A stretch of DNA of 64,000 bases from assembly GCA_963576785.1 (NCBI GenBank), contig OY756146.1, positions 1,550,001 to 1,614,000 on the forward strand, read 5' to 3'. Of the stretch, positions 47,040-58,335 are shown piece after piece. The notes under the pieces were generated by a model. That model was not told where the DNA came from, did no database searches, and worked only from the letters and a program-made list of their open reading frames with translations. This DNA is from Chlorophyllum brunneum (lineage: Eukaryota > Basidiomycota > Agaricomycetes > Agaricales > Agaricaceae). A program made the translations under genes and the position numbers. Every line of letters starts with the position of its first letter. Within the stretch, counting starts at the first letter, position 1.

Positions 47040-47400
47040 TTATAGCTATAATTGTTATAGTTTGTACTAATGGATTAAAGTAATTTGTAGTATCTGGTAA
47101 AGAATTAATTGATACTCTTAAATATCCATATGTAGCTAATTTCAAAATTGTAGCTGCTAGAATTATTGAACCTACTAAAGATGAATCAGCATGAGCTTTA
47201 GATAACCAAATAATAAATGGATATAATGGAGTTTTAACTGCAAAAGCTAAGAAGGATCCTAACCATAATATTTTTTGGCTATCTAAACTTATAAAATATA
47301 ATGAAATTAATTGGAAATCAGTTGAACCTATATAGCTATATATCATTAATATACATAATAACATAGGTAAACTACCAGCTAAAGTGTTATTAGCAAAGCT
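47040..47400 (-). pseudogene. nad4: Mitochondrial nad4 fragment in nuclear DNA
   Basis: About 120 codons read FANNTLAGSLPMLLCILMI, SQKILWLGSFLAFAVKTPLY, PFIIWLSKAHADSSLVGSII, LAATILKLATYGYLRVSIN and FNPLVQTITIIAI. The blocks KTPLxPFxIWLxxAH, GSIILA and LKLATYGxLR are the core of NADH dehydrogenase subunit 4 (a proton-pumping antiporter-like subunit of complex I). Both ends are truncated: the 5' end abuts an endonuclease remnant and the 3' end stops mid-protein, so it can only be a remnant. It remains open as a single frame, which suggests a fairly recent transfer. Confidence 0.9.
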
Positions 47401-47406
47401 ATTCAA

Positions 47407-47512
47407 ACTTACTTCCCTTTAATGGGTACTTATCAAATAAAGATAATAAAACTTCTACTATTTCTTCATTAGATCTAACGACAAAAGTGATATTGTTGTT
47501 TATTGTACAAAA
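47407..47512 (-). pseudogene. LAGLIDADG endonuclease C-terminal remnant
   Basis: The minus strand reads NNNITFVVRSNEEIVEVLLS then LFDKYPLKGSK. The FDKYPLxxxK block is typical of mitochondrial intron-encoded LAGLIDADG homing endonucleases. It sits directly upstream of the nad4 exon fragment, as an intron-borne gene would. Confidence 0.7.
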
Positions 47513-48095
47513 AAACAAAGCTGCAGCCTACCTTTGCAATTTGTAATAAGCAATAACTGTAAACAGCTGGGAAGGTTTAAAAAAATAATGTTAACCTATC
47601 AAGTTTAATTTAATTTAGTTATAGTGTTTAAATTGCCAGGTTTTTAGGTAAAAAGCTTAATTTAGTAATCTGTTTTTAGATAAAACAAAAAGAGACAAAA
47701 TTTAGTGCTTTTTTTGTTGTTTTAAGCTTAAACTATCAGATAATCTATAAGTGTTTGATAGTTAAGTATTTAAAATTGTAACAAAGTTGGCTTAACCTAA
47801 TAGTGTAGTAGTGGTAACTTTGTTATAACCTACTACCAGAGGTTAGCTTCAGAACACTATCTTTGAAACAATTACAAACAAAGAGACTTGAACTCTTATG
47901 GGTTTTTACCCAAAGAAATCTGAACCTACTCCTACAAATAAATCACTAGTCATATAACCAAACCTACTACAGTTCCTACTATTAAAGATAATAAAGAACT
48001 AATTACAAAATATATACTTATTAACTTTATTATTTAACAAAAACCTAGTTTTACAACATCGTAAGTCTCAATTAGCTTATTGAATTCAAGCTATA

Positions 48096-48236
48096 AATAA
48101 TAGAGTTGTGTTGCCAACATTGCTAAATTTAGGCAAGTTAAATAATCTAAAAAAAATAGAAAATTTAGATAAACTAATTAAACCTACTTTACAAGATGCT
48201 TGGTTATCAGGGTTTACTAACATTGAAGGCTACTAA
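48096..48236 (+). pseudogene. LAGLIDADG endonuclease fragment, second motif
   Basis: 47 codons ending KPTLQDAWLSGFTNIEGY and then a stop. This is the second conserved motif (WLSGFTDAEG) of the double-motif LAGLIDADG enzymes found in fungal mitochondrial introns. It is on the opposite strand to the nad4 piece, so the segment is rearranged or drawn from more than one mitochondrial locus. Confidence 0.8.
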
Positions 48237-48359
48237 AATTAAATATAACTAATATAAGATATTATATCTTTGGCTTAAAATTAGTAAGTAACAATAAAAT
48301 TAGAAAAGCAAATCATAGATCAAAAGGAACCCAGGGCTCCAAGCGGCTATTCTTGTAAC

Positions 48360-48653
48360 TGTTACGACCTTAGTCTCTGACTCAGGTTGCAAGCCTTTGG
48401 ATAAAGGAAAGGAAGTAGAGAAAGGAAGAAGGGATAATACGATTGGTAAAGTGTAAGGAATACATCAAGTATTACTACACTTTATATACTAGTGGTGGCG
48501 GTTAATAATAAGGGAGACAAGTAAACGAGTCAGATGGGAGGCATAGCCTCTAGGAGTGAAACAGGGAGTAAAACGAGAAGTGAAACAAGTATGAGGGTAC
48601 ACGAGGTAATGGGCGCAAGATAGGAATGAACGGTCTATCTATAGTTCGTAACA
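48360..48653 (-). repeat. Gypsy 2 3' LTR
   Basis: 294 bp; about seven transition differences from 60711-61004. Clearly related to the gypsy 1 LTR, including the ACACTTTACCAA complement. Confidence 0.94.
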
Positions 48654-48760
48654 ATACCTCCCTTTCAAGCTTCATGTCCTCATGATGCATATTACTGTAA
48701 AGGTCCTTTGTAAAATAAAACATACAGAATTTGGAGAAGGTAGGAAAATGCAATGAGAAT

Positions 48761-49587
48761 TTACTTGTTCATAGGTACAGCAGCTCCCAGAGCCCTGGCC
48801 AAGTCTTTCTTGTTTCCTCCGATGAGAGGTGCTTTGTCAACACGTCCTAAGCCGATCCAGAGGGGTGCATGAGGTGGTCCTTCTCTAAACAGGAAGTGGG
48901 TGTGATTGTTGTATGTGGTGTTATCGTTGGTATGATTTCCTAAGAGCTTGTGCACTATACTCCTCCAGTATTCGTTGTCCTTTTCACCTTCCGACTTCAA
49001 TGTGCTGTATCCTTGCGGTGGGTGGAAGGTCATGGGTGTGATGGGGGGTACTACTGTAGTAAGGATGGTTTGTAGATGGGCCACTTCTTCTTCGATGTCG
49101 GGGTGAAGTAGCTGGTCGGCGGCTGTTGCTTCTTGTGTCATTTATGACAGATGTGGTGTTGGATGGGGAATGGGTCATTACTAACAAGTAGTCGGTTGAC
49201 GATATGGTGGGAGAGGTTGTCTGTACTCCTTGACTCGTACGTATTGAGTCGTTCGGCTAGGGCTACGAAAATGCTATGCATCCGAGCTTGCATATTGGAG
49301 ATGACAATAAGTTGCAGGTCATCGTTGATTTCGTATAGGTGTCTCTCCAATTGGTCTCTCCTTCCTTCGTCGATGATAAACTGGTTGAGTCTTGGAGTGG
49401 CATCAGATAGTGTATCTATTATTTTAGATACGCCTTCTTGGGTTGCTTTCATTGCCGCACCCAATAGTATCATGGTGTCGACTAGGGTTTCTCCTTCCAC
49501 GAGCTCCTCATGGCTGGTTCTTTCTGGGATGAGTTCATCGAATTCTTTGAGGTAGGGGTATGGAGTAAGTTGGCGTTCAGCGGGCAT
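48761..49587 (-). pseudogene. Gypsy 2 third ORF, frameshifted
   Basis: Homologue of the gypsy 1 ORF at 41178-42014. It starts MPAERQLTPYPYLKEFDELI at 49587 and runs to HHICHK, where a short deletion relative to gypsy 1 shifts the frame and brings a stop (49138). The remainder continues in another frame (49141-48761, EEEVAHLQTILTTVVPP to ALGAAVPMNK). Similarity along the whole length supports the ORF as a true family gene. Confidence 0.88.
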
Positions 49588-49684
49588 GGTGTGTTATGAA
49601 GATAGTTGGCAAAGTCGAGGGTGAAGTGGATACAGCAAGTGATGCATTGAGTGTAGTGGTTGCTTGGAATGCGAGGTCTGTTGT

Positions 49685-52600
49685 TCATAATTGCTGCTTT
49701 TTACCTCCCCTTTTTATAGGTTTCGGCCTCGAAATCTTGCTCATAAACTCCTGTACTGCTTCCCTGGCATTTTCCAGATTTGCTTCATCTTCCCATGTAT
49801 CTTCTTCGGACGTATATCCTTTCCAGTGTATTAGGTACTGTTTTTGTTTTCCCTTTGTGCAGTGTCCTCGGACTTCATCTACCTCGTAGTGTTCCTCATC
49901 ATTGATTATCTCGGGGATCGGTGGTGGCAGAGTATGCTGGCTGTCATACTTGGGTTTGTGATAGGGGGAGAGGAGTCTGCTGTTAAACACGTCATGTATT
50001 GCCCATGTTTCAGGTAGCTCCAGTCGGTAGCTTGTTTCACCTATTTTTTCTTTTACCCGGAATGGTCTGTATCTTCTGTGATCAAGTTTTTTTGTCAGCC
50101 TTGTTGTCCTAATATTATCTGCTTCAAGCCAAACTTGGTCTCCTGCCCTGTACTCGTGTTCCGGTTTTGTGCTGTTCCATTTCTCCATTTGCGTTTGGTT
50201 CTGTTGTAGCATTTTGATCATCTCTTGGCGTATGTCCTGTAACTCCTGTATTCGCTCCGTGATCACAGGTGCCTTGACTGTGTTTGAGATATCCCCTTTC
50301 CATGGATGTCGTCCATATACTATCTGGAACGGTGAATGTCCTGTGGCGCTATGTATTTTATCGTTATACTGGAATTCTGCTGTGCTGAGCCATTTCTTCC
50401 AGTTGTTCTGTGCATGGTTGATTACGTTTCTGAGGTATGTCTCAATCTCCTGGTTGATGTGCTCCATCTGTCCGTCTGTTTGTGGATGGTATGCCATGGA
50501 TAGGTTACGTTGGGTGCCGGTTGCTCTGCAAAGTTCTGCCATGAACTTTGATGCAAATTGTGGGCCTCTGTCACTGATGATCCTGTGGGGTATCCCATGT
50601 TGTCTCCATATATCGTCACAATAAATATCTCCTAACTCTTCGGATGATAGGGTGGTGTTAACTGTGCATAGTCTGATTATTTTGCTGAAATGATCAACGA
50701 TGACAAGTATTGCATCATATTCGTCTGATTCTGGCAGTGGTCCTATCATGTCGATTGATATTTCTTCCCATGGTCCGGTGGGTATCGGTAGTGGATGGAG
50801 ATGTGTGGTAGGTCATGTCCGGAGTATCTTGTTTCGCTGACATGTGTTGCATCCCTTGATGTATCGTTTAACATCATTGCGCATTTGTGGCCACCAATAT
50901 GTCCTTTTGAGGAGTTCGATCATTCTGTGCTGTCCCGGGTGTCCTATGTCTGTTTTGTCGTGGTGTTGTTGGAGTATTTCTTGGCGTAACTCGGCGTTTG
51001 GTGGTACATATATTCTTCCTTCAAACATGGGTAATCCATCAGTTTCCTATATCTCCTCTGGTTGTTTCTCCTTTTCTCTTAGCCACTGTGTTTCTCTTCT
51101 TTACTCCTTTCGTAATCGGTGTTTCAGGTCTTCTTCTCCCGATATTTCCCAAATTTGTCTGATCTCGGTGATAGTGTTATCGAATAAGTAGTCGGGTAAT
51201 AGCGTGATATTTGTGTTGTCTCTGGTTGTGTCCATTTTTGCTAGTCTTGATAGCATGTCTACTTTCGTGTTTGTCTTTCCGGGTATGTGTTTTAGTGTGT
51301 AGCGATATTCCTGTAATTCCAGTTGCTATCTTGCCTATTGTCCTGTGAGTTGTTGCGGTTTCCTGAAGTATTCTAAGTTCTTGTGGTCCGTCCATATCTC
51401 GAATGGTTTGTCGGCATCGAGTAGGTATTGTCTCCACGTTTTGATTGCTTCTCGGATTGCTAGTAGTTCTTTGTTGTAGATTTGGTAGTTTTGTTCTGCC
51501 GGTGTCATTGTTCTCGAGTGAAAGGCGATTGGGTGCCACTGGTTATTCTGGTTTTGTGATAATACCGCTCCTACTCCGTATTCTGATGCATCCACTTCTA
51601 CCCTGTATTGTCCTTTGTCTTGAGGCATTGCTAGTACTGGTTCGCTCGTGATCTTTTCCTTGATCTTCTCAAATGCCTGTTGTTGTCATTCTGTCCATGA
51701 CCATTGCACATCTTTCTTCTTCAGCTCGTGTAGGGGTGTTGCTATGTTACTGAAGTCTTGTATGAATCGTCGGTAGAAGTTTGCAAAACCCAGGAATTTT
51801 TTGATGTCTTTCACGGATTTGGGTGTTGGCCATTCTCTTACTGCTTTCACCTTTTCTTCCTCCATTTTGACGCTGCCTTGTCCCACTATAAAGCCCAGTA
51901 TGGGTATTTCCTTTGCGTCGAACACACATTTTGATTGCTTGAAGTAAAGCTGGTGCTTGGCTGCAATGTCTAAGAACCGCGTTGTTCTTTCCTCGAGTTC
52001 TTCCTGTGTGGTTCCTGGAATGACAAAATCGTCCATGTAGTTGACAAGTGTTCCCTCATGTAACATTTCCCGAAATACCGTGTTCATCATCCTCTGAAAG
52101 GTTGCTGGTGAATTGCTCATCCCGAAGAACATGACCGTAGGTTCGAATAATCCACTGTTTGTTACAAACGCTGCCTTCCATTCATCCCCTTCTCTGATCC
52201 TGATGTTGTTATATCCCCAAATGATATCGAGTTTGTTGAACACCTTCGCATCCTTTAATCGGTCTAGAACTTTGCCTATGAGTGGCAGTGGCATTTTGTC
52301 CTTGATGGTGTGTTCATTCAGCTTTTTATAATCCTGTACCAGGCGTTTTGTTCCATCCTTTTTTGGTATAAAGAAACATGGGGTGGCGTAGGGGGATTGT
52401 GATGGTCTGATTTGTCCTAAGGTAAGGTTCTTGTCAAGGAACTTCTGTAGTTCCTGTTTCTCTGCTATTGTCATTGGGTAGACCTTGGACTGTAGTACCG
52501 GGGGTGCATCTTCAGACAGGTTTATCTCATGGTCCCATACCATGTGCTCGGGTAGTTTATCAAAGTTCTTCTTGTTGAATAGGTGGGTGTATTGTCAGAG

Positions 52601-53215
52601 GTATGGTGGTAGATCTTCATCATCCGTCCGGTCTGCCTTTTTCTCTTCAATGTGTTCCTTGACTGTCTGTATTCTCTTGTTGAACCATATGTCGCTATGT
52701 GATATTTTGCAATCATCTGGGCATCTGGTGAATCGTATGATGTGATTGTTCCAATCGATTTCCGGGTTATGCTTGACCAGCCAGTCGTGTCCAAGATATA
52801 AGTCTGCGCTTTCCAATTGTGTTACTAGAGCATCGATTTGTTCCATGTGGTTGCTGTTGTTTAATACCAGTTGTGCCTTGTCCGTTATCTCTCCTTTTTT
52901 ATTTTCTGTTCCGTTGGCATTGATTACTCTGATCGGGGTCTCCAGGGGTTTAGTTGGGATCTGTTCTTCATCTATCGTTCGTTGTGCTATGCACATGTGG
53001 GTGCATCCGGAGTCTACGAGGGTTGTAATTGGTCTGCGTCCTTTTCTTGTCTGGATTGTTGAGTCGAGGAGAAGTTCGCACGTAGAGTTTCATTTCTGGG
53101 GGATTACATATCGTCTATTGTGAGATAAAACAGAAACTCTAGGTTTATTGGCTCGCGGGTTTGCGCCTACTCGGAGCCTTCGACAAAATCCTCTTTCTCC
53201 TCCATTTCTTGTTCC
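49685..53215 (-). pseudogene. Gypsy 2 pol, disabled by stops
   Basis: All pol domains are present in order but interrupted: protease part around 52996, RT with YMDDFVIPG (52543-51686), RNase H VEVDASEYGVGAVLS (51628-51335), integrase zinc finger HPGQHRMIELLKRTYWW (51028-50813), catalytic core SDRGPQFASKF and DGQMEHINQ (50749 on), and the chromodomain YLIHWKGYTSEEDTWED (about 49790-49850). Premature stops or frame breaks lie near 52560-52600, 51686, 51335, 51050 and 50810. The enzyme functions are as for gypsy 1; this copy cannot produce a full polyprotein. Confidence 0.92.
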
Positions 53216-53811
53216 TTGTCCTCGTTGATTTCTCTGATATGCGCTTTCTTGGGCGCTTAGCAGTTTTTCGAGATGTGGCCCTGCTTGCCACAATTGTAAC
53301 ACGTTATCTTGGTGTATGTGACTTTTGTCTTCTTCCTGCAGTATTTGGCAATATGCCCATAGAGGTTGCAGTTGTAGCACCTCGGTTTTCCATTTTGATC
53401 GGTGTCTGCCCTTTGTCTTCCTATCTCCATGGGTTGTCCTCTACCTCCATAAGTAACTCCGGTGGTGGTTCTGACATCTCCTCGGGTGATGTCTGTTGCT
53501 TCATACCCTTGTCCTACTGTGAGGATTGTAGTTTTCCATTTGGTGTATGTTGTTGGGACGGAGGTTGTTGGGTAGCCTACTATGGTTCAAATGATGTCTG
53601 CTCTGGTGTGGCATTTGAGGAGGAATATTGTGTGGGTGTTGTCTGTCCCCGCTTGGGCTTTCAATGCCTCGAATTTGATTAAGAAATCTGCCGTGTTCTT
53701 CTTCCCTTGTTTGAACGTCTCAATTTCTCCTTCTGCTATGGCTTTCCTATTTCCCAAGGAAAATGTGGCCTCTATTTCCTTTGTAAAGTCATCCCAATCT
53801 GGTGTTTTCTT

Positions 53812-53816
<5 letters not shown>
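53167..53816 (-). pseudogene. Gypsy 2 gag, 3' part
   Basis: The minus strand carries the end of the capsid region and both zinc knuckles (around 53380-53260, complement of the CCHC codons), ending at the stop 53167-53169. The first part of the gene is 6.2 kb away at 60007-60617 beyond the LINE. Confidence 0.88.

Positions 53817-53844
<28 letters not shown>
53813..53844 (-). repeat. LINE poly-A tail
   Basis: An uninterrupted run of about 32 T on the plus strand. It marks the 3' end of the reverse-transcribed RNA. Its survival without substitutions suggests the LINE is younger than its gypsy host. Confidence 0.92.
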
Positions 53845-53850
<6 letters not shown>

Positions 53851-54285
53851 ACAATTTATATAGCAGTGCTTGAACGCAGTCTGCGTGTACATACATACAA
53901 AGGCAGAACGTACAGAATGTTCGGAGAAGGGAGAGTAAACTACAGGTAAACTAACCCCACGAGACTCGTTGTCATCTAGCACATACACTAGAGAGATGTT
54001 TGGTACCTACGATGTTCAGCGAAAAGAGAGAAGGAAAGGGATTCGGAAAGAGAGAGAGTGAGAGAGAGAAATTGATAGAAGAGAAACTATCTACTTGCAA
54101 TCACAAGGGGGAACATCAAACGGTACATAGTGTGTGGGCAGGTATTTACCCTGGCGCTACGGGAGAGATGGTAGTTGAATGAAAACTATATAAAATAGTA
54201 GATGAGCGAAAAAAGGGAAGATAGAGAAATGAATTGGAAATCCATAACCGGGGGAGCAAAAGAAAAAAGAGAAAAGAAAAGGATC

Positions 54286-57200
54286 CTATGCAGGCGTAGA
54301 CCCAAACCTCCTTTGGACTTGATGACGATGTAACAGTGGGATAGAACCGGCACGGATACGAGGGCGTTCAGATTCCAGGGGGAAACTGAATGTGGTGGGG
54401 TTGCGATGCAAGAAGTTGACAAAGGTCTTGATTGTGTCGACGCCAAAGTGATGATCGAAGTTGTTACATCGATACAGGATGTGTGACCACGTTTGCACCA
54501 TTTGACTGTTGCAGTGGTGGCATGAAAGGTCCTCGTTAGGAAAGAATTGTAGTCGATATTCTCCAATCGGGGCATGGCATAGGATGGCGCGACAAGCTCT
54601 TGCAAAGAGTTGGGGCTGGTATCCGTATTCTTGTATCCATGGACCAGACTTGATGTGCGACGGTAAGGCGGAGGCTCCATTCGCTCGCACCGGGAGGTGG
54701 AGGAAGGAGCTACTGCTGTAAGTCTTGAACCCAAACATGGCCTGCCATGTGTGAATAGCGCGTTCGGCAGACTTCTTGCGAAGGTAGTCAATCGAGTTCG
54801 GTACTCGGTGATTTCGACCCCGGTTAGGCCAGGCGACCGTTTGGATCCAGTCGTGCATGGCTTTTTGTATCCCGTACTTGCATTTCGACGGCATGTGATA
54901 GAACGAAAGGCGGTGATGGTCTGACTTGTTAAACCAAGCCAGGAGCGCCTTCGAGGTGAGGATGGACTGTTGTTGGCAGGAATGCGGTGAATAGTCGAGT
55001 AGGAGCCAGGAGGCCACGATGGAGTCGGTGAACACATGAATGTGCTCAACCTGGTCATAGTCAGCAGTAGCGAGCACTTTGGTAATACCTAAGTACTGCG
55101 CTACCAGTTCTGTGTCTGTCGACGTGGTTCCTCCGAGCTTCTTCATAATAGAGCTCCCGCCGTCAAGATGTTGAATGGTAGCTGCCGCCGTAAACTGGCT
55201 GGCAAGCAGATTGGGATTGGGGTGGACCGAGCCGTCCATACCGATCGTGATGGATTTTGCATCCGTCGTTGCATTCATCGTTACATCGTCCCAAAGCGTC
55301 TTTGAGAGGTGAGGGTTGTCCCGGTTGAATCCTATAAAAGTTACATTAGTAGAGAAACGGTCAAGTAACCTATGTCCGGGCCAAAGAGATTTAGAAACGG
55401 AATTAAAATGTTCTATATACCGAGTCTCGGGGGTGGGGTGCGAAAAATCCATCACAGCTCCAAGTGTCTTCTTCTTCTGAACCTCCGTGAAGTTCTTGAT
55501 GTGAAGTCGGTGGGGGGAAGAATGATACTCTTTCGTCAATCTTGCCAATGCGTGTTCATCGTCCAACGTATGAAGCCTCGACGATTGTCGTTTGGCCAAC
55601 TTTCGGAGATGTAGTTTGATGGGCATGAGCCCCGCGAGGGACTCTACACCACCGGTGGGAGAAGTACGGAAGGCCCTAGTAATCCAGAGTGCCGCCCTTC
55701 GTTGCATTTTGTTAAGGATCTCACAAGTTCCCTTGGTATGAGATCGATCGTGAAACCATAGTCAGAATCCGTATGTCGCAACCAGTACAACACATGAACG
55801 GTAGAGTAGTCTCTTGTTGCTGGGGGATAGACCCCTGATGGAGTTTCCCAGCATTTTCATTGCCTTGATAGTGGATATCGCCTTGGCGGAATAAAATCGA
55901 ACGTATTCTTTGAAGGTCAACATCCGGTCGAAATAAAAGCCGAGATACCGCCAATGGGTCTTCGGTTTGAGGGGGTTGCGACCTGTGAACAGCGGGGATC
56001 CCAAATCAATTGAGGGATTCGAGTCCTGTCTTGCATGCGTGAAGTGAAAGATCTCGGACTTGCTGTGTTCAATTTCCAGGCTGAATTTGTTCATGAGCCA
56101 CTCCATTTCACGGTACATGTGTTGCAGGATTTCCACGTTCTTCTCCAGAGACAGGGATTGCATGATTAAAGTGCCGTCATCGACGAATGACAGGACATCA
56201 AAGTCCCACTTGTCGCGGTGTTCCTCCATATAGGTGTCAAAGACGTGTAAAAGAGGGGTGAGGAATAAAGCGGAGAGAATAGGGCTGAGGGCTGAGCCCT
56301 GACCTACTCCCACCACTACGTCGTATTCCGGGGAAGTTTCATTGTTCCACCGGTAGGTAGTGCGGCGTTCTTTTAGGTAGTTGTTGAAGAACGCTGTGAC
56401 CTGGGGGGGAAATCCTTGTCGTCATAGGATTTCGATAAGGAGATCGTGGTTGAGGGAGGGGAAGAACTGGGCTACGTTGAATGCAAGCACCGATGTTTTC
56501 TTTTTCTTCGTCCAAGCTCCCCGGATAATGTGTGTCAGGAAGAGACCCGCGTCCTCAGTAGACCTCTGGCGGATTGCTCCCAATTGGTGCAGATGGAGGA
56601 CTTTGAATTTAACAGCCTCGAATTGGAGTCGCTTGGCGAGCATTTTCTCGATGAGCTTGCCAAACGTGTTAAGGAGGACGATCGGTCAGAACGCCTTCGG
56701 AGTGGAGTAGTCGGGTTTATTGGGTTTTGGAATAATCACCAACGTTGACTTTTTGAAGTGGGTAGGCCAGTGTCCGATGTTCAGACACGCACTACCGATT
56801 TTGAGGAATAGACCGGCGCAAGTTTCATTGGCGACAATCTGTTTTAGATGGGACCAGGAAATATGGTTGGGACTGGGGGAGGAAGAGTTTGAGGTATCCT
56901 TGAGTGACTCCATCATCTCTAAGAGAGAGAAATCTACCCAAGTCCTATTCTCCATTCCATTTGGGGGAGAAAGCTCGTCCAGTACTGCCATGTTCGTTGG
57001 TCTATCACGGGCAGCATTGTAATGGGAGTTGAGAGCCGTCCACAGATTGTCTAGTGTGAGACAAGGCCGACCGTTGTGACATATGGCTTCCGTGGCCGGA
57101 AGTGCGGGGTCTTTAACCCATGGCATGAGATTCCACGGGCATTTTCGGTCGACGGAGATTTCTTGTATCTTCTTGTCGAAGTAGACTCTTTTCGTTTTCC

Positions 57201-58335
57201 TCATGGTCTTGCGAAAAGTGTTCCACTTACACTTGTTCTTGCGGTCTGCATGGTGCGTAGCGAGTGCGGTCGAGCACTCCTCGTTCCACCAGATCTTGGA
57301 TCTAGTGGTGATCTTGGTTGTCTTCGCATTCCGAGTCCACAATCTGTCAAATAAAACTCCCAATTCGGCAACAGCTCTCTCCAGCTCATCCGCATCATTC
57401 ATCGGCCAGTTCTGGTTCTTGATTCCTTCTATGATGTCCATCAGGAATCTGGTTTCCTCTTCCGAGTCTTTGGGGATGGTCAATCTTTCGACAACGACAT
57501 CCATCTGCGGAATAGGTAACCTGATTAGCAGGGGGGCATGGTCTGAGTTGTACTGATCACCGTCCTGGATAGCGTGGGAGGGAATGTGTGGTAACATTCC
57601 CGAAACAAAGATTAGGTCAATAACCATGTCTGGTAAGTTGGGGTCCGAGGCATATTGCATTGGCTTGGCCTCAGACGGAGTTGTCCTCACAAGATTGAGG
57701 GCTTCGGTGACCATAAGGAGTCAGTCCGCACTTGCCAGATGTTGATCCGTTGACGGGTCCCATAACTCTGATCTGATGTTGATATCTCCTCCCAGAAGAA
57801 GAAAGGGCGGGAGGTCGAAGAGTCGCTCCTCGAGGAAGTGGAGTGCAGTATTGCAGCTGTCATTATAGACATTTAACAGCAGTAGTTCTTCTCCTCCCGC
57901 ATATAGTGATATACACAGGAGGTCTCGATGTTTGCTTATGTCTCTTCGGATGGAGGGTCGGAGTCGTTTCAGCCTTTTATGAGCAAAGGCGAGGACTTGC
58001 GGGGTGGTGCGGTGTTCCATGTTGACCGTACGTTGAGGGTATCGTCGGCGTCCCACTTGTAGGACTTCTTTGGCAATAAAAGGATAAGAAAGGAGAGTCC
58101 AGTCCGGGTAAACTGGACCTCCCACGAGGGGTGCTCCGTCATTAGAGACAGATAAGGGAATGTCTCGGAGGTATCTCCAAGGGGGTTCTTGTATGAGGAG
58201 GAGGTTGACATCGCCTCTACGTGTGAGAACTGTCTCCATCACTCCATACGATCTACCTACGTTGTGAGAGCAGACCTTCAACTCGTTCAGTAGTGAACGA
58301 GGAGGCCTGTCTTGCTTACCGGGGACGTTATTCAT
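54286..58335 (-). pseudogene. LINE ORF2: endonuclease, reverse transcriptase, RNase H
   Basis: Starts MNNVPGK at 58335. The AP-endonuclease shows LLIQEPPW, LLGGDIN and a later SDHAP. RT follows with LVIIPKPNKPDYSTPKAF, FNVAQFFPSLNHDLL, GVGQGSALSP and the catalytic FVDD (SFVDDGTLIM). RNase H shows IGMDGSVHPN, TDTELVAQYLG and HVFTDSIVASW (the D-E-D residues). A CHHCN...WSHILYRC zinc-type tail lies before the stop at 54286. Four in-frame TGA codons interrupt it (near 57719, 56694, 56420 and 55760), at least three of them where CGA arginine is expected, for example in place of Arg in RPIVLL. All catalytic residues survive, so the copy was active shortly before. Confidence 0.93.

Larger units (their letters stand above)
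46995..48354. other. AT-rich DNA of mitochondrial origin (left part of a nuclear mitochondrial segment)
   Basis: Base composition falls sharply to AT-rich. The segment contains an nad4 fragment and two LAGLIDADG endonuclease fragments (entries below); the rest is non-coding AT-rich sequence. It lies between copia B gag and the gypsy 2 insertion, and continues past gypsy 2 at 61010-61930, which holds a mitochondrial rRNA fragment. The limits are approximate. Confidence 0.85.

Noticed and set aside
47880..47955. tRNA-like arm in the mitochondrial segment
   Set aside because: A T-arm-like hairpin with a seven-base loop can be drawn on the minus strand, but no matching acceptor stem or convincing anticodon arm was found.
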